25,899 nucleotides of DNA, taken from contig JALJEE010000730.1 of assembly GCA_023231475.1 (NCBI GenBank), forward strand, positions 1 through 25,899, in the 5' to 3' direction. Position numbers and translations under genes: made by a program. Below the pieces are notes generated by a model. That model saw nothing but the letters and a program-made list of their open reading frames with translations. It made no database searches and was not told where the DNA came from. This document shows, in pieces, positions 21,824 to 25,899 of the stretch (within the stretch, counting starts at the first letter, position 1; every line of letters starts with the position of its first letter). The stretch is from Seison nebaliae. Taxonomy: Eukaryota > Rotifera > Pararotatoria > Seisonacea > Seisonidae.

Positions 21824-24588
21824 TTACAATTTACCAACTAATTGACGATTCATTCTCGGTTTACCGTTCGATTGTGATATTGGTGGATCATTCAAATGTC
21901 GTCGATTAGTTTTCGCTGCTACTGTTTTATAAGCAGCTTCGTCGCCTCTTACCGTATTTCCTGGTAATCGTTGATAATTCCTGTTTTTAGTTTCGGTATT
22001 TCCTGAATCTTTTCGAGAATAAATCTCATTGTACCATTGTTCGAATTCGGAAACTAAACGTTGACGACATTTATCCACAGCAGCATGACAATAAGAAATT
22101 TCTGATCTTAAAGTTCTCCATTTCTCGTACGATTCACGATATTCTGATTTTAGTTGTTGGAGACGTTTAATCATTCGATATTCTTCTTCGTCAATTATCG
22201 TTTCGCCACGTTCGTTTGTAAAATCGCCAAGCTCAACACGTTCAGTTCGCTTATTATCCACATCAATTCTTGCTTCGTCGATTTTTTGTTTTGTAGAATT
22301 GATTTGTCTGGCACAGTCAGCAAATAATTGTTTCTTCTCTGCCAATATATCTATTGGAAATATAATTATTATTCTAATTATTCTTCAAATTAGATAAACC
22401 TTTATTTTCAGTTAATATACGATTTATTTCTATTCCAGGTCCTTGTTTAAATTCATCGAAAGCGATTTCTTTCGGTGGAGTTCCATCTCTAACGGAAAAA
22501 TTAATAATAATTTAAGTTGATTAGAAACCTCTTCTCTGGAGGAAGTTCTCTGGGTTTCGGTGGACGTAAAACTTTTTCTGTTGCGAACCTAAAAAGAAGA
22601 TGTAAATTAAAATATCAAGAAAATTATACGAACATCGGTTCCATATCGATCATCGGTTCTTGTGAACTTTTCATTCCTTTTAATTTTGATAAATCATCTT
22701 TATTTCCATGCGTTTCATTCGGTGCTTTCCCTATGCCGTAACCGGAACCTGGATCCAAATGACCTACCTGATTTTTGACCACGTCTTTCGATACAAATTT
22801 ACCTTCATCGACTTCGGTTTTATCTTTCGTCATCAAACTATCTTCATCTTTCGAACTGATTATGTTATCTGTCGATAATCCAGGTCTAGAACTGAATATT
22901 ATTTATGAAAGGATATGTGAAACAATGGAATGGGAATGGAAACAGGCATAATTTTTTGAAAGCTTGAAATGTCGCTTTAATTTGTCGGATGTTGACTATG
23001 TCCAAATCCATTAAACTACCTTCCACATATCGGCATACTTTATTTTCGATATGAAGCATTTGTTGATCATTAATCGGTTCATACTTTCGTGCACTCTGAT
23101 TAGCTAAGACATCATGCATCGATAATTCTTCTCTTAAATCTTTCACTTCCTTCTCCAATTTCTCTAACATTCTCTATTAATTCATTCGCTAAAGTATCTC
23201 ATTGACATCAGACTAACTTGAGAATCAACCGCTTCGTTGACCAGAGGCGACATTGGAATCGACATCATTCCACTAGAGAACCGTAAGGTTGATATCTATG
23301 AAAGAAGTTAACAAATTGAATCATTGAAATAGAATTATAACAGTCTCCTCCATATGTTTATCTTCCGCCATTATATTCGCCACCATCACCGTGAAACAAT
23401 TTCCACCGATAGAATCTTTCAGATAGTGAGTCAATTTAGAACTTCGGAATGCACTTAAATTTGGCGCTTTCGACTTATCAGTTAAACTCATGACTACTTG
23501 TTCAAGAAAACAAAGCGACTTATTGATATACATCGCCTCTTTTTGCGTTACACCTTCCGACTATGAAATAAATGGATATCTGTAATAGTTGACGGTAAAT
23601 GAAGAAAATAAAACCATCGTTTTAGATAGTCGCTCTGATCCTGCTAAATCAACAAAATTTAATTTGGAAATAGTTATCTTTTCGCTGGACGACATATTGT
23701 TTTTTGCTTCAATGTGAATAGTAAATATACAATGTGATCGTGATGATACTTTGTTCAGTACATGACTACCAATGGCACGATTCGTTTCACCCTAAAATTT
23801 ATTGAGTATCGAAATTTTATGATGAGAGAAGATTTATTGGAAAAATTCATATATATATAATTCTCGATATTTATCTAACTTCGAATAAACAATTCAATGC
23901 GTCTTCTTCTGTTTGTGAGTGTTTGCTTGTTAAACCTTTGACATAAACTCGATTATTGAATTCGACGACTTGCATATTGTTCCCTGGATATAGTACATCC
24001 ATTTGTTCCGACATTTGTAACGTCGCCAGTAGATCATACATTTGTTCGTTATAAATTTCTAAATATGATACTCTTTAATTGACAAATGAATATAATGTTA
24101 TTATAGACAATATTAAATCATTCTAATAAATCATTATGAACCTGATAGTGTAAGTATTATTGATTCTTTTATCAATCTCTTTATAAATGTGTTGGAGCGA
24201 TCTAGGAATGAGTCCTCGATTTCTATAATTTTCCGTTGCTCCAGTCATCGTATACGTCTTCCCAGTTCCAGTTTGTCCGTAGCACAATATAGTACCATTA
24301 TATCCGTCTAGACCTTTATTGACGACATCTCTCACCACATCATCGTAAACTTTCTCTTGACCAGCGTTTAGTAATACTCCGTCTACTCGCAACGACCAAT
24401 CTTTCATAACATTATTGACAGCGCTTGAATAGCCGGCACTATGTTTCGTATGAATTTTGATCGTCTATAAACCAATTGGTTATAAGAAGACTTAAAAAAA
24501 AATTTACTCTTTCATCCTTCTCGAATTCAATGAAGGAAGCGGTTTGTTCCGTCGGTCTCGGTCGAACATATACATGAACTTTCTGCAT
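21824..24588 (-). CDS. KIF9: Kinesin-9 motor, KIF9 orthologue
   Basis: KIF9 is a microtubule motor associated with motile cilia and sperm flagella (central-pair region). Eleven exons fit in phase: 24588-24508, 24464-24142, 24072-23880, 23791-23615, 23560-23342, 23295-23218, 23173-22944, 22891-22634, 22588-22529, 22488-22400 and 22350-21824, giving 744 residues (about 790 in human). The motor is complete: P-loop GQTGTGKT (90-97), NKVSSRSH (switch I, 212-219), DLAGSE (switch II, 247-252), and SSKLTHYLKDSIGGN. After the neck come a coiled coil (LEKLEKEVKDLREELSMHD) and RYVEGSLMDLDIVNIRQIK, then a low-complexity linker and a C-terminal coiled coil with IAFDEFKQGPGIEINRIL, IIDEEEYRMIKRLQQLKSEY and FEQWYNEIY, all matching KIF9 specifically. 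Exons 8-10 are the least constrained. MEIG1 lies 160 bases upstream on the same strand. Confidence 0.95.
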
Positions 24589-24748
24589 AATAACTCTCCT
24601 TCTCACCTCTTCCCTTTTTCTTTCAATGAGAACACAATAAACAATAGGAAAATTAATTAATTTCTATATTCCGTTCCTTAACATTCAAATATCGTTATAA
24701 TAAATTCAAGTTAATTAAATTCTTCTTGATACGGTTATAGAATTAGTT

Positions 24749-25021
24749 TTATTTTGAGTATTTGTAAATTTTGCATTTAGGTACATCTTTATCTGAACAT
24801 TCACGAGCTCTATTGAAATAGAGGAAACAACCGTCTTGTCTTTTCAATTTCTTTACATAACCACTATTCGGCCACCGTACTATTTCCATATCACTTTTAT
24901 GAACATAATCTCGTTCATCTCGATATCCGGCTAACTGGAACCGATAAAGATTCTCTACGTCTTCATTCCATTTCTTCGGTCTCGTCAATCCGGTCGGTTG
25001 AAGTTCGTCTTTTATTTCCAT
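24749..25021 (-). CDS. MEIG1: MEIG1 orthologue, sperm flagellum assembly protein
   Basis: MEIG1 is a small protein that binds PACRG in the manchette and is needed for sperm tail formation in mammals. The intronless frame encodes 90 residues, close to the 88 of human MEIG1. The conserved blocks are [47 protein letters not shown] (reading from IVRWP) and [18 protein letters not shown], in the same order and spacing as the family. The start is the first Met. On the minus strand an AATAAA overlaps the stop codon, so the gene has its own 3' end signal; the next gene, KIF9, starts 160 bases downstream. Confidence 0.95.
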   Translation of the reverse strand: MEIKDELQPTGLTRPKKWNEDVENLYRFQLAGYRDERDYVHKSDMEIVRWPNSGYVKKLKRQDGCFLYFNRARECSDKDVPKCKIYKYSK

Positions 25022-25860
25022 TTTTACTCAAAAAAAAACCTAATTAGAAACAATTGATAGAAAAGTTATGAATAAGAACGAACCACAAAATTAGCCCAAA
25101 AAAGCAAATGAGATTTTTATGATTGTCTTCCTATCCGAATATTAGTATATTGATTTAGTATTCATCTCCATGGCAAATAAATATACTACTAGTTATCATG
25201 TCAATTTTTGATTTAATCAATCAACATTCCTTAACTAATAAGCTCACCATATCATCCAAGTAGATATTGCTAAGTTCGTATTGATTAATTAAAGCCAAAA
25301 GTAATAGGAAAACATTCTCGGAAGTGAATGCTCGTTCTTATGTACATTCTGCATAATTTTAGCCATCGCTAAAACGATCATGGAGAATAGTTTTATTTCA
25401 AATGTATTCTTGTTATGTATAAAGAATAAAAAAATATATTTTTTATCAAAAAAAGACGTCGAAAGAAGAAATTTTTTTATTGGTTTATTCTTCTTATTAA
25501 CAATATGTCATTTATAAACAATTTAAGAGCAATACGGATATTTTTTGACGGAAACAACTTGTCACTTAAACCTTATCAGAACCTTTTTATGTCGTCAATG
25601 AGACGTTATGGGAAATTTAGAATTTGATATTTTCATTTGGATATTATTAATTTACCATAAAATTTTTTTAATTGATGTCAAACATACAGATGTGAATTGA
25701 TGTCGAAGTTTTCCTAAGTTTACAATTAAGTCAAAAAAATTTTTTTCTCCATCGAATTCAAAATTATTAAAATTGCACATTTTCTGAATGAGAATATGAG
25801 CGGGAAATAAAATAGTAATCGAATAAATGTTTAAAATTAAATATTAATATGAAGAAAACT

Positions 25861-25862
<2 letters not shown>
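25022..25862. other. Gene-free stretch upstream of MEIG1
   Basis: This is the upstream flank of MEIG1. A 40-codon plus-strand frame (25505-25627; begins MSFINNLRAIRIFFDGNNLS) starts with ATG but has no recognisable domain, so it is not called. The rest is AT-rich. Confidence 0.5.

Positions 25863-25899
<37 letters not shown>
25863..25899. repeat. 37-base T homopolymer at the window end
   Basis: An uninterrupted run of T fills the last 37 bases and reaches the edge of the window. It could be a contig end that stalled on a homopolymer, a true poly(A/T) tract, or the poly(A) side of a retroposed element lying on the minus strand beyond the edge. Confidence 0.85.

Noticed and set aside
25505-25627. 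40-codon plus-strand frame with ATG
   Set aside because: It is short, has no recognisable domain and no splice partner, and is compatible with chance in this composition.

Overview
The window looks like nuclear DNA from a small, compact, AT-rich animal genome. Protein genes are split by GT-AG introns that are mostly 39-54 bp long (a few reach 60-133 bp). There are no operons of bacterial type, and there is one eukaryotic-type tRNA-Asn gene. The genes are clearly metazoan: SEC23, PLPBP, HERPUD, PTPMT1, KIF9, MEIG1, a tail-anchored MSP-domain protein and a secreted phospholipase A2. Intron size resembles nematodes. However, KIF9 and MEIG1 (both tied to motile cilia and sperm flagella) argue for an animal that keeps flagellated sperm or motile cilia, so a typical nematode or mite is unlikely. 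I cannot name the taxon from sequence alone.

Layout. Positions 1-3.2 kb are gene-poor. They hold a decayed transposase-like fragment (703-846), a 25-bp inverted repeat (961-1045) and an irregular tandem repeat (2472-2730). At 3238-3727 (-) and 5396-6029 (-) lie two short multi-exon genes for signal-peptide-bearing proteins that I do not recognise. Between 4.5 and 5 kb there is a cluster of hairpins and palindromes. At 7091-7788 (-) is a two-exon gene that may encode an axonemal protein. SEC23 (8340-11335, +, 8 exons, polyglutamine N-terminus) converges on a secreted phospholipase A2-like gene (11814-12836, -).

After a roughly 1.3 kb gap come an IQCC-like gene (14151-14504, -), an MSP-domain membrane protein (15327-16269, +), tRNA-Asn (16620-16693, +), PLPBP (17158-18183, -, 6 exons), HERPUD (18819-20379, +, 4 exons) and PTPMT1 (20974-21711, +, intronless). 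KIF9 (21824-24588, -, 11 exons) and MEIG1 (24749-25021, -, intronless) complete the right arm. The last ~0.9 kb has no convincing gene and ends in a 37-base T run.

Functional themes. SEC23 (COPII coat), HERPUD (ER-associated degradation) and the tail-anchored MSP protein (probable ER contact-site adaptor) act at the ER; PTPMT1 and PLPBP are housekeeping enzymes or cofactor proteins. KIF9, MEIG1, the IQCC-like gene and possibly the 7.1 kb gene point to cilia or sperm. The exon models were assembled by hand from splice signals, reading phase and remembered family sequences; every multi-exon model given is phase-consistent, but none has been tested against transcripts.
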